From contig DJGV01000016.1 in the NCBI GenBank assembly GCA_002432805.1, positions 420,554 through 464,580 on the forward strand: a stretch of 44,027 nucleotides of DNA. The letters run 5' to 3'. Origin of the DNA: Fervidobacterium sp. UBA5837. Its GTDB lineage: Bacteria > Thermotogota > Thermotogae > Thermotogales > Fervidobacteriaceae. A model generated the notes under the pieces. The model searched no databases. It worked only from the letters and a program-made list of their open reading frames with translations, and was not told the origin of the DNA. This document shows positions 7,599-15,771 of this stretch, piece by piece. A program made the translations under genes and the position numbers. The first letter of the stretch is position 1, and every line of letters begins with the position of its first letter.

Positions 7599-9665
7599 TT
7601 GGCACGATTAAGAGTTTACGAACTTGCAAAACAGTTGGACATGGGTACAAAAGAATTGCTCCACGAGTTGGAGGAGCTTGGTATTGAAGTGAGAAGTCAC
7701 ATGAGTTACATAGACGAAGAAACGGTTAACATTCTCCTCGATATATATAAGCAAACGCTTGAAGAAGAGGAGGAGATTCTGATTGCAAAGCAGAAGGAAT
7801 CGATTAAGGAGAAAGCAGAAGTTAAGAAGCCTCCCATTCATATTACTGAGCAAGATTTAAGACTTGATAAATTGGCTGAGAAAATTAAGATACCCCAGAA
7901 TAGAATTATCCAAGATTTCTTCATGAAAGGTGAGGTTCTTAGACCAGGACAGCAGATTTCTGTTTCTTTGGTCAAAAGGATCGCAAAAATGTACGAGGTG
8001 CGCCTGACGTTTGAAGAAGAGGAGACTACAAAGGAAACTATTAAGACTGAAAATCCACTCGATGACCTCAAACGAAAGTTCGATGAGCTGTATGTTGATA
8101 AGGGTAAATTATCACCAAGACCACCTGTTGTAACTGTCATGGGGCACGTTGACCATGGTAAGACGACATTGCTCGATTACATCCGTAAGACACGCGTTGC
8201 CGAGAAAGAAGAGGGTGGTATTACACAAAGTATAGGTGCATATCAAGTTTTGATAAATGGCAAGAAGATCACGTTTATAGACACACCAGGTCACGAAGTT
8301 TTCACAGAAATGCGTGCACGTGGTGCTCAATCAACGGATATCGTTGTATTAGTTGTCGCTGCTGATGATAGTGTGATGCCACAAACAATCGAAGCATACA
8401 ACCACGCAAAGTCTGCAAACGTACCGGTTATAGTTGCCATAAATAAGATAGATAAACCAAATGCAAATGTAGATATGACGAAGCAGGACCTCGTGACAAA
8501 GCTCAATTTGATACCTGAAGACTGGGGTGGAGATACGATCGTTGTACCGATTTCTGCAAGAAATGGAATAAACGTAGACACGTTGCTTGAGATGATATTG
8601 CTCGTTGCAGAGATGCAAGACATCAGATGCATTCCAGACTCACCCGTTAGGGCAATTACGATAGAGACGAAACTCGATAAAGGATACGGACCTGTCGCAA
8701 ATGCGATAGTGAGGGACGGTATTTTAAAAGTCGGAGATTACATAGTTGCTGGAAAGGTGTATGGAAAGGTTAAGGCAATTATAGATGACAAAGGTAAAAG
8801 GATACGTGAGGCAACTCCCTCTACACCGATGATGATCGTGGGTTTTGAAGAGTTGCCAGACCCACATAGCATCATATACGTTGTCGATTCAAAAGAAGTA
8901 GCAGTCGAAATTACCGATAAGGTAAGAGAAATTGAGATAAGAGAAATGAGAAAAAAGCGGCAGATAAAATTGGAAGAGATTCTCAAGAAGATGCAAGAGA
9001 CGGAAAGGAAAGAAGTTAGGCTTATATTGAAGGCGGATACAGTTGGTTCACTTCAAGCACTGCAGAATGCAATAGTAAAATTGAGAACGAATGAGATAGA
9101 TATAGACATAGTCCACTCGGCAGTAGGTGCTATAAACTCAAGCGACGTCATGCTTGCATCGGCTTCTGAGGCAATTATACTTGGTTTCAGAGTAAAGGCA
9201 GATACCCAGACGAGTAAACTGGCAGAATCCGAAGGTATCCAGATAAGAACTTACACGATAATATATAAATTGCTTGAAGATTTGAAGGCAGCACTTGAGG
9301 GGATGCTTGAACCCGAAGAGGTGGAAGAAAAGACTGGCACCGGCGAGATAATGAAGGTATTCAAAATACATAGAATGGGAAATATAGCTGGTGTCCAACT
9401 CTACGATGGCTACGTGGAAAAGTCTGGTTTTGCACGCATATACAGAAATAGTGCACTCGTTTTCGAAGGAAAGATCGAAACTTTAAAACACTACCAGCAA
9501 GACGTCATACGAGTGAACGCACCACAAGAATGTGGTATAAAGTTCTTGAACTTCGACGATATCAGAGAGAAAGACGAAATCGAGTTCTACATCACAAAGA
9601 AGGTGCCAAGAAAATTAACTGCTGTAATTGATGACGATGCGGAAGAGAATCACGAAGAACAATAA
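7599..9665 (+). CDS. infB: Translation initiation factor IF-2
   Basis: IF-2 is the GTPase that brings fMet-tRNA to the 30S subunit and promotes 50S joining. Domains in order: a short N-terminal IF2_N helical module (MARLRVYELAKQLDMGTKEL), a second N-terminal repeat, then the G domain with GHVDHGKT at 182-189, GGITQSIGAYQV, DTPGHE, NKID and SARNG, followed by beta-barrel domain II, domain III and the fMet-tRNA-binding C-terminal domain. At 688 aa it is compact, with little of the long linker found in E. coli. I chose TTG 7599 because GGGAGGTGG lies 5-6 nt before it; the GTG at 7590 is part of that site. It appears to be monocistronic, lying between its own promoter and a terminator. Confidence 0.97.
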   Translation: MARLRVYELAKQLDMGTKELLHELEELGIEVRSHMSYIDEETVNILLDIYKQTLEEEEEILIAKQKESIKEKAEVKKPPIHITEQDLRLDKLAEKIKIPQNRIIQDFFMKGEVLRPGQQISVSLVKRIAKMYEVRLTFEEEETTKETIKTENPLDDLKRKFDELYVDKGKLSPRPPVVTVMGHVDHGKTTLLDYIRKTRVAEKEEGGITQSIGAYQVLINGKKITFIDTPGHEVFTEMRARGAQSTDIVVLVVAADDSVMPQTIEAYNHAKSANVPVIVAINKIDKPNANVDMTKQDLVTKLNLIPEDWGGDTIVVPISARNGINVDTLLEMILLVAEMQDIRCIPDSPVRAITIETKLDKGYGPVANAIVRDGILKVGDYIVAGKVYGKVKAIIDDKGKRIREATPSTPMMIVGFEELPDPHSIIYVVDSKEVAVEITDKVREIEIREMRKKRQIKLEEILKKMQETERKEVRLILKADTVGSLQALQNAIVKLRTNEIDIDIVHSAVGAINSSDVMLASASEAIILGFRVKADTQTSKLAESEGIQIRTYTIIYKLLEDLKAALEGMLEPEEVEEKTGTGEIMKVFKIHRMGNIAGVQLYDGYVEKSGFARIYRNSALVFEGKIETLKHYQQDVIRVNAPQECGIKFLNFDDIREKDEIEFYITKKVPRKLTAVIDDDAEENHEEQ

Positions 9666-9695
9666 TTCAAATCAAAACAGAGATAGAGAATTGAA

Positions 9696-9729
9696 AGATC
9701 GGACTGACTTACACTAGTCCGGTCTTTTT
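9696..9729 (+). terminator. Rho-independent terminator after infB
   Basis: A 10-bp stem (9696-9705 with 9716-9725, one wobble pair) and 10-nt loop are followed by a T run. It lies between convergent infB and the phosphate operon. Confidence 0.88.
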
Positions 9730-9761
9730 GTTATATAGATGCTTTATAACCGATTTATTGA

Positions 9762-10733
9762 TTAAAAGTATATCGTTACCTTAGTCCCTATGAGGTGTTT
9801 TGTCTCAAAGTCTATAGTGAGGTCTGCAATGTTGCAGAGATGTTTTACAACTGGTAAACCTAATCCAGAACCCGATGCCATCTTCACTGCGGCAGGAGAC
9901 CTGTAAAATCTATCGAAGACCTTGTCCACCTCGGAATCTGGTATACCTATGCCAAAATCTTGGACAGATAGATGGTCTTCTGTGATCTCAAGTATCACCC
10001 TTGAATTTTCAAGAGAGTATTTTAGTGCATTCGAGAGCAGATTTTTTAATATCGTTTTGATTATGAAGCTATCTTGTTCCATCGTTTTAATATCTACTTT
10101 GCTCTCTATAGAAATGCTTTTCGTCTTTCTTAATCCTTCCACTTCTTCTAATACTTCATCAACCAATTTCTTAACGTCCATTTTCTGATTTCTCGGTTTG
10201 TAAAGCCCGAGTTGTGCCATAGTGATGTACTCTATCTGCTGAATGATCCTCTCTAATCTCTCAATTTGCTTGTCTAAATCCCAAAGTGCCTTGATCTTCT
10301 CAGGTGCATCTTCTTCTTCGATGAGCTGGGACACGATACTCTTTGCCGAACCAAGTGGATTGCGAAGTTCGTGAACCATGAGCGTTGAGATATCAGATTT
10401 TATCTCGTCTATGTGCTTCTTCTCACTCAAATCTCTCAAGATCAATAGCTGGTCATTTGGAATATATGCAAGAGAGAAAAACAGCCAAGCACTCTTCTTC
10501 GGTGAAAAAATCTTGGCCTCGAATTCAAGGTTTTTCGATGAATGAATTGCTTCAACGAGTTTCGAACCCTTGTCAAAAATTAGTAGGTCGAAGATGCTGC
10601 TATCTAAACACTCACCAAAATAAGCTACAGCTTTCGAATTGGCCCATGTGATTCGATCTACATTCAGCACAAACACAACTTCATCGAACCAATTCATTGC
10701 CTCGAGTGGAAAATATCTATTCTGTTCCATCAT
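9762..10733 (-). CDS. phoR: PhoR-like sensor histidine kinase without membrane segments
   Basis: Histidine kinase predicted to phosphorylate the adjacent response regulator. Residues about 10-105 resemble a PAS domain, the H-box VHELRNP puts the phospho-accepting His at about 121, and the C-terminal ATPase domain has the N box (NLLSNALKYS), DFGIGIP, FDRFYR and GSGLGLP. At 323 aa there is no signal peptide or transmembrane helix, unlike the membrane-anchored PhoR of many bacteria, so it probably senses phosphate state from the cytoplasm, perhaps through PhoU. Its start overlaps the response regulator by about 17 nt, which implies translational coupling. The second ATG at 10730 is about equally good. 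It is the last gene of the phosphate operon. Confidence 0.85.
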   Translation of the reverse strand: MMEQNRYFPLEAMNWFDEVVFVLNVDRITWANSKAVAYFGECLDSSIFDLLIFDKGSKLVEAIHSSKNLEFEAKIFSPKKSAWLFFSLAYIPNDQLLILRDLSEKKHIDEIKSDISTLMVHELRNPLGSAKSIVSQLIEEEDAPEKIKALWDLDKQIERLERIIQQIEYITMAQLGLYKPRNQKMDVKKLVDEVLEEVEGLRKTKSISIESKVDIKTMEQDSFIIKTILKNLLSNALKYSLENSRVILEITEDHLSVQDFGIGIPDSEVDKVFDRFYRSPAAVKMASGSGLGLPVVKHLCNIADLTIDFETKHLIGTKVTIYF

Positions 10734-11412
10734 TCGCTCCGTCCTTTGTGATGTCTCCCTTTTTCGAGAATTTGTATCCTACACCTCTGATTGTCACAAT
10801 CCAGTTTTTTCCCAACTTTTTCCTCAGGTTGTTTATGTGTACGTCTACCACCCTATCAAAAACATCGAATTCCTCTTTCCAAATCTCTTCCAGTATCTGC
10901 TCTCTAGAAAAGACTCGATCGGGGCGTTGAGCAAGAAGTTTTAGCAGTTCGAATTCTTTTGATGTGAGTTCTACCTGTACCCCGTCGTAAGTGACTATAT
11001 AATCATTTGGGTATATCTCCATCTTTCCGTGTTTTATGACCTCTTTCAGTCCGCTCGTTCTTCTAAAATAAGCCTTTGCCCTTGCTACAACTTCTCTTGG
11101 GTTAAATGGCTTCCCCACGTAATCATCTGCACCGAGTTCTATGCCGAGTATCTTGTCAAGGTCCGTGCTCTTCGCCGATATGATTATGATTCCAGCATCT
11201 GGATAGTCGTTTCTGAGTTGCTGGATTTCATTCAACGAGTTGCCGTCTGGAAGCATAAGATCGAGAAGTATGAGGTTTGGGGAGAATGATTCTAACTCGT
11301 TGTACATATCGTTTATGCCACCAGCTATCTTGCATTCAAATCCTTCCGTTTCAAGCGCCTTGACAAGATTTTCAGAAATTATTCGCTCGTCTTCGACGAC
11401 AAGTATCCTCAT
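10717..11412 (-). CDS. phoB: PhoB/PhoP-type response regulator (OmpR family)
   Basis: DNA-binding response regulator of 231 aa. The receiver domain has the acidic pair in VVEDE, the phospho-acceptor Asp51 in LLDLMLPDG and the conserved Lys101 in GKPFNP. The C-terminal OmpR-type winged helix carries ELTSKEFELLKLL, VVDVHINNLRKKLG and TIRGVGYKF. The start is ATG 11412, which overlaps the phoU stop as ATGA and has AAAGGAG upstream; reading back further would run into phoU. Its place after pstSCAB-phoU and before a histidine kinase supports a phosphate-starvation regulator. It probably binds the decamer repeats upstream of pstS. Confidence 0.92.
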   Translation of the reverse strand: MRILVVEDERIISENLVKALETEGFECKIAGGINDMYNELESFSPNLILLDLMLPDGNSLNEIQQLRNDYPDAGIIIISAKSTDLDKILGIELGADDYVGKPFNPREVVARAKAYFRRTSGLKEVIKHGKMEIYPNDYIVTYDGVQVELTSKEFELLKLLAQRPDRVFSREQILEEIWKEEFDVFDRVVDVHINNLRKKLGKNWIVTIRGVGYKFSKKGDITKDGANDGTE

Positions 11413-12056
11413 ATGAACTCCTTTAGCTCCTTCCCTGTTTCGATAAACACGATCTCCTCGCATAGGTTAGTTAAGTGGTCTGCAACTCTTTCAAGGTCCC
11501 TTGAAAAGAGTACATTCATTACCAAAACGTGCGGGTCAACACCTTCTACCTCTCTTATTACTCTGCGATCCAGGTCATCTATTATATCGTCCATTTTCCA
11601 AGTTTCTATCGCCAAATTCACATCTCTCTTTGAAAAAGCAGCAACTGTTCGCTCAAGCATCGTAATGACATTTCCAAACATTTCTTTGATAAGTTGGGAA
11701 GACTTGAAGTCTGGTACATTCTCTGCAACCCAGATGATCTTCTCAGCAAAGTTGCATGCGTGGTCTCCTATCCTTTCGAGGTTCGTTGCAAATTTCATCG
11801 CTGTGATTACGTATCTCAAGTCTTTTCCCAATGGATTGAACCTTGCTATGATGTTGTAAACAAGGTCTTCTATCTCTCTATCTAAGTTATCTATCTCATC
11901 GTCAAGTTCGAGTATTTTCTTTGCCAAAGACCTGTCCAAATTCTCGAATGCCTTGGAAGACATCTCCATGGAATCTGATACAAGTGAAACCATCTTTACA
12001 AGTTCTGCCCTTAATATGGAATATTCCTTTTCAAAGTGATGACTCTGATCAACCAT
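11409..12056 (-). CDS. phoU: Phosphate transport regulator PhoU
   Basis: PhoU (215 aa) is an all-helical protein made of two PhoU repeats that link the Pst transporter to the PhoR kinase and restrain phosphate uptake when phosphate is plentiful. Both repeats are visible: residues about 10-110 with LDDEIDNLDREIED and ATNLERIGDHACNFAEKI, and about 115-210 with DDIIDDLDRRV and RDLERVADHLTNLCEEIVF. The two ER(I/V)(G/A)DH motifs are the metal-binding signature. AGGAGG precedes the ATG. It lies 30 nt after pstB and overlaps the response regulator by 4 nt. Confidence 0.96.
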   Translation of the reverse strand: MVDQSHHFEKEYSILRAELVKMVSLVSDSMEMSSKAFENLDRSLAKKILELDDEIDNLDREIEDLVYNIIARFNPLGKDLRYVITAMKFATNLERIGDHACNFAEKIIWVAENVPDFKSSQLIKEMFGNVITMLERTVAAFSKRDVNLAIETWKMDDIIDDLDRRVIREVEGVDPHVLVMNVLFSRDLERVADHLTNLCEEIVFIETGKELKEFI

Positions 12057-12086
12057 CTTTCTGCCTCCTCACGATTGTTTTTGTCT

Positions 12087-12845
12087 TTATCCTATTTTAC
12101 CACTGAGATACTGTTGCGTGACTTCGTGTGTCGGATTTCTCAGTATCTTTGTGGTCTCGTTCTGTTCTACGATCTCTCCTTGATACATGAAAAGCGTGTA
12201 ATCAGAAATCCTTGCTGCCTGACCTATGTTGTGCGTAACTATGATGATTGTAAATTCTTCTGCAAGTTCTTCGATAAGACCTTCTATTTTCTGAGTTGAA
12301 ACTGGGTCCAATGCGCTAGTTGGTTCGTCAAAGAGTATTACTTCCGGTTCTATTGCAATAGCTCTTGCAATGCAAAGGCGTTGTTGTTGTCCACCAGATA
12401 GTTTCAGTGCGCTCTTGTCTAACTCATCTTTTACTTCTTCCCAGAGTGCTGCCTTTTCCAATGACCATCTAACTTTTTCTTTTATTTCCTTCTTTTCGGT
12501 CACACCTATCAATTTCAAACCATACGCTATATTATCAAATATTGACATAGGAAATGGAGTCGGTCTTTGAAAGACCATCCCAATCCTTCTTCTGAGAGAA
12601 TACACGTCAGTTTCTCTATCGTATATGTTTCGATCATGGAAGAGTATCTCACCTTCAATCCTGAATTCTGGTACTAAGTCGTTTATCCTATTTATGCTTC
12701 TAAGCAATGTAGATTTACCGCACCCAGAAGGCCCCATGATCGCAGTAATTTTATTCTTCTCTATCTTCAAATTTGCATCTTTGACTGCTTTTTTATCGGC
12801 ATAATATGCATTGAAATTCTTTACCTCTATGATAACATCACTCAT
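12087..12845 (-). CDS. pstB: Phosphate ABC transporter ATP-binding protein PstB
   Basis: ATPase subunit (252 aa) of the high-affinity phosphate importer. It has Walker A GPSGCGKST, the Q-loop in GMVFQRPTPFPMS (the PTPFP insertion is typical of PstB), the ABC signature LSGGQQQR, Walker B VILFDEPTSALDP and the switch His in VTHN. The start overlaps the pstA stop as ATGA, so translation is coupled. Two copies would pair with the PstC/PstA membrane subunits. Confidence 0.98.
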   Translation of the reverse strand: MSDVIIEVKNFNAYYADKKAVKDANLKIEKNKITAIMGPSGCGKSTLLRSINRINDLVPEFRIEGEILFHDRNIYDRETDVYSLRRRIGMVFQRPTPFPMSIFDNIAYGLKLIGVTEKKEIKEKVRWSLEKAALWEEVKDELDKSALKLSGGQQQRLCIARAIAIEPEVILFDEPTSALDPVSTQKIEGLIEELAEEFTIIIVTHNIGQAARISDYTLFMYQGEIVEQNETTKILRNPTHEVTQQYLSGKIG

Positions 12846-13708
12846 TTCTTTTCCCTCCTAAATGCAAATGCTATTGTGTAAACTACTATTACGAAAAGTA
12901 TTAGCACGGATGTCGTTCCCTGTGCCATCCATCTCGCATTTTTTCCGTATGATGCCGAGAGGAAGTACAGATGTGTTGGAAGCGTCATCACTGGTGAAAG
13001 CAGACTTGTTGGTAAATTCGTTGCGTAAAATACAGCGGCCGTGAGTATCAGAGGCGCAGTCTCACCTATCGCACGCCCCGCTGCAACGAACGATACAGTC
13101 AATATAGACCTTTTCACAGACGGGACTAACATTTCAAATATCACTTCACTCTTCCTTGCACCCAGTGCGTACGCTGCTTCTCTTAGTTCTCTTGGTATTG
13201 CGTACATAGTCTCATATACCGAAGACGAAATAACCGGTAAAACCATCAATGCAAGTGTTAGCGCACCTGCCAATATGGAAGTTCTCATACCAAGCGTGAT
13301 ACAAAATAGTCCAAGACCGAACAAGCCATACACAACGGATGGTATACCACTGAGAATTGTTACAACGAACCTGATGTACTCTAAATTATACTCCGATAAT
13401 ACAATTCCAAGTAGCATGCCAAGTGGAATGGCTATAGCTAAAGAGAGTAAAGTCAACAAAATGGAACCAAGTAACGCCGGGAATATTCCACCTGATGTCA
13501 TTCCGTTTGAAGGAGCTTGGGTAAAGAAATCCAAGTTCCAATATCTTATCCCTGGAATCAGCGCAAGCAAAAATAAAGATAAAATCAATGCGGCAAATAT
13601 GTAAGTGATTACCCTAAGTGTGACTTTTGAACGCATACCTTTGTTTACGGGATTAGATTTTCTCGCTCTTTTCGTCACTTCTTGACTAAAGTTCGTATTT
13701 TCATTCAT
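12842..13708 (-). CDS. pstA: Phosphate ABC transporter permease PstA
   Basis: Integral membrane permease of 288 aa with about six hydrophobic helices. After a charged cytoplasmic N-terminus of about 28 residues comes the first helix (YIFAALILSLFLLALIPGI). The ABC-permease EAA loop is REAAYALGARKSEV, and GRAIGETAPLILTAA follows. GGAGG lies upstream of the ATG, which overlaps the pstC stop by 4 nt. PstA forms the channel for phosphate together with PstC. Confidence 0.96.
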   Translation of the reverse strand: MNENTNFSQEVTKRARKSNPVNKGMRSKVTLRVITYIFAALILSLFLLALIPGIRYWNLDFFTQAPSNGMTSGGIFPALLGSILLTLLSLAIAIPLGMLLGIVLSEYNLEYIRFVVTILSGIPSVVYGLFGLGLFCITLGMRTSILAGALTLALMVLPVISSSVYETMYAIPRELREAAYALGARKSEVIFEMLVPSVKRSILTVSFVAAGRAIGETAPLILTAAVFYATNLPTSLLSPVMTLPTHLYFLSASYGKNARWMAQGTTSVLILFVIVVYTIAFAFRREKK

Positions 13709-14568
13709 CTTTTGTTCCTCCTCAAAATAGCAATCGAAACCACTTCAAAGAGCGTTGAAAAAAGTATGAGCACAAGGCCTGCAGCAAAAAGTGAGCTATA
13801 GTGCAAAGAACCTTTAGCTGTTTCTGGCATCTCACTGGCAATTGCTGCAGTCAATGTTTTCATTGGGTCTGTCAACTTTTGAGGTATCATCGCTGCACCA
13901 CCACCAAGTAATAGTACCACGATCGTCTCACCAACTATTCTGTTCGCGGTTAGTACGATGGCATTCATTATTCCGGGCAATGCTGCTTTTGAAGTGACCC
14001 TTGTATATGTCCTAAACTCTATCGCCCCAAGCGCTGCACTAGCCTCCTCAACTTGTTTTGGTACACTATCCAAAGATTCAAGGATCAAGGTCGTACAAAT
14101 TGGAATTGTGAGAAAGAACAGACCAACTAATGCCAAGAGTAAGTTTTGGGGTGAATATATGCCTACCTGAGCAAACAATGGACTTACAAATGCCAAAAGT
14201 ACAAATGCGATCACAACAGAAGGCACACCAGCAAGATATTCGAAAATTCGCCTGATCATCTCTTTTTCCCTTGGCTTAGCGTATCCATGAAGATAGATCG
14301 CTATGAGATATGAAAATGGAACAACTATAAGAGAACCGAGCAATGTGACCATCAGAGAATTGATGATCATTGCACGCATACCAAATTCCGGGGGATCCCA
14401 AACTGGGTACCACTGATCCGAAACAAAAAGTTCCGCCCCCACTTGCTGAAAGGCGGAATATGATTCTTTAATAAGGTAGATGTATATACCAAACACTGCG
14501 CTGATTGCAATCAGTGAGGAAACTGTAAGCAGAGTTTTTCTCAATGTATCTTTTGTTGATCTATTCAC
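13705..14568 (-). CDS. pstC: Phosphate ABC transporter permease PstC
   Basis: Permease of 287 aa with about six transmembrane helices, partner of PstA. The first helix is near residues 11-33; the EAA loop is EEASAALGAIEFRTYTRV, followed by NRIVGETIVVLLLGGG, the pattern conserved with PstA. The start is GTG 14568 with AGAGG 8 nt upstream; no better in-frame start lies between it and pstS. A 116-nt gap containing an inverted repeat separates it from pstS. Confidence 0.96.
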   Translation of the reverse strand: MNRSTKDTLRKTLLTVSSLIAISAVFGIYIYLIKESYSAFQQVGAELFVSDQWYPVWDPPEFGMRAMIINSLMVTLLGSLIVVPFSYLIAIYLHGYAKPREKEMIRRIFEYLAGVPSVVIAFVLLAFVSPLFAQVGIYSPQNLLLALVGLFFLTIPICTTLILESLDSVPKQVEEASAALGAIEFRTYTRVTSKAALPGIMNAIVLTANRIVGETIVVLLLGGGAAMIPQKLTDPMKTLTAAIASEMPETAKGSLHYSSLFAAGLVLILFSTLFEVVSIAILRRNKR

Positions 14569-14630
14569 GTTGCATCCCTCTCATTCTTCGGAATGTTTGT
14601 ATCGTCAAAATTATCAGACTCTTCCTTGTC

Positions 14631-14679
14631 ACTTGAATCTTCGCAATTTGCAACTTGCCTTTTTTAATCCTATTCAAGT
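14631..14679 (-). promoter_or_regulatory. Inverted repeat between pstS and pstC
   Basis: ACTTGAAT (14631-14638) and its exact complement ATTCAAGT (14672-14679) can form an RNA stem around a 33-nt loop that also contains short self-complementary pieces (GCAA/TTGC). It begins just after the pstS stop codon. It has no T tract at its 3' side, so it looks more like an mRNA-stabilising or processing hairpin than a terminator. Confidence 0.4.
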
Positions 14680-14684
14680 TCTAC

Positions 14685-15509
14685 TTATTGACCTAAAGCT
14701 GCTATGAATCCACCCTTTTCGACAATTTGCTGACCTTTTGCGGACATCACGAATTTGAGATATTCAGAAACTGGTCCTTCTTCCGGCCAACCTTTCGTTA
14801 CATCTATGAAGATGAATAACGGTCTTGATAGTGGGTACTTTCCACTGAGTATGTTTTGTTTTGAAGGAAGTATACCGTTGACGCTAACTACTTTAACTTG
14901 GTCTGTTACATATCCAACTCCCATGTATGCTATTGAATAAGGGGTCTTCTCAACAGTTTCAACTTCTGCCATCGTAGATTCTAGCATTCTAACTCTTGGC
15001 GACAATTTGTCGGAGCCTAATACCTTTTCCAAGAACACTTCGAACGTACCGGATGCCGTATTTCTCGAAAATGCTACGATATCTCTTGCTGGAAGGTTCG
15101 GGTCTATCTGATTCCATCTTGTAACTTTACCTGTGTAGATATCTTTCAACTGTGATATTGTTAGATTCTTGATAGGGATGTTCTCATTGACTACAATTGC
15201 TATTCCATCCCATGCAACCTGAACAGGTGCAAACCATCTTTTTTGAGAAATCATGCTTTGCACTTCTGTGTCTTTGAGCCATCTGCTGGAATTTGCAATG
15301 TCTGTTGTGGCGTTCAAAAGTGCGGATATACCTGTCGAACTGCCTGCGCCTTCAAGTGTGACCTTAACATCCGGATGCGTTTTACTGAATTCTTCCACCC
15401 ACATCTGGCTAACTTCAAGAAGTGTGTTCGAACCTTTTATAACCAACGTGCTTGCAAATCCTGCAAATACTAATAGTGTCAATAAACTGAATACCAATAA
15501 CTTCTTCAT
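14685..15509 (-). CDS. pstS: Phosphate ABC transporter substrate-binding protein PstS
   Basis: Secreted phosphate-binding protein of 274 aa. The N-terminus (MKKLLVFSLLTLLVFAGFAS) is a signal peptide with no lipobox cysteine, so the protein is probably free in the periplasm. The phosphate-contacting motifs are present: GSNTL near the mature N-terminus, GAGSSTGISAL and SRNTASGTFEVF. I chose ATG 15509 because GGAGGTGA lies just upstream; a longer reading from 15581 would place a charged extension before the signal peptide. First gene of the phosphate operon, with decamer repeats in its promoter. Confidence 0.96.
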   Translation of the reverse strand: MKKLLVFSLLTLLVFAGFASTLVIKGSNTLLEVSQMWVEEFSKTHPDVKVTLEGAGSSTGISALLNATTDIANSSRWLKDTEVQSMISQKRWFAPVQVAWDGIAIVVNENIPIKNLTISQLKDIYTGKVTRWNQIDPNLPARDIVAFSRNTASGTFEVFLEKVLGSDKLSPRVRMLESTMAEVETVEKTPYSIAYMGVGYVTDQVKVVSVNGILPSKQNILSGKYPLSRPLFIFIDVTKGWPEEGPVSEYLKFVMSAKGQQIVEKGGFIAALGQ

Positions 15510-15555
15510 AACCTCACCTCCAAATTTGATGAACCGTTCTTTGAATTTCGATTCA

Positions 15556-15610
15556 ATTATCCGGCAAGTATTTAAAGGCAAAATATCGAAATATTAAGAT
15601 ATATTAAGAT
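15556..15610 (-). promoter_or_regulatory. pst operon promoter with Pho-box-like decamer repeats
   Basis: On the minus strand a GATAAT -10 box (15556-15561) lies 47 nt before the pstS start. Upstream of it are two perfect tandem copies of ATATTAAGAT (15591-15600, 15601-15610; plus strand) and a degenerate third copy (15581-15590), all in the same 10-bp phase. The third copy reaches the -35 position, where no good -35 hexamer exists. This arrangement, direct repeats replacing the -35 box, is what PhoB/PhoP activators use. The match to a known Pho-box consensus is only partial. Confidence 0.55.
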
Positions 15611-15691
15611 GTATTCTCTTGGAATGTTTAGTCTCTTTGAGAAATTATGGAAACAATTCCAAATTCTGCCCAGTTGATGGCAAATGTATTG

Positions 15692-15721
15692 TATAATAGA
15701 TAGTTGGATAACTTGGATAAC
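15692..15721 (+). promoter_or_regulatory. pulA -10 box followed by a tandem 9-bp repeat
   Basis: A perfect TATAAT lies at 15692-15697, about 75 nt before the pullulanase start. Just downstream are two head-to-tail copies of TTGGATAAC (15704-15712, 15713-15721). Their position around the expected transcription start suggests an operator, but no regulator is known from this sequence. Confidence 0.45.
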
Positions 15722-15771
15722 TATGAAATATCATAATCGTTGGAGAACATCGTGAAGGGGAGGTGTTGAGT

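Noticed and set aside
13041..13604. A 187-codon plus-strand frame opposite pstA
   Set aside because: Shadow of a certain membrane permease; no motif, no ribosome binding site.
15619..15662. Inverted repeat TTGGAAT/ATTCCAA between pstS and pulA
   Set aside because: Only 7 bp with a 30-nt gap in an A+T-rich region; easily due to chance.
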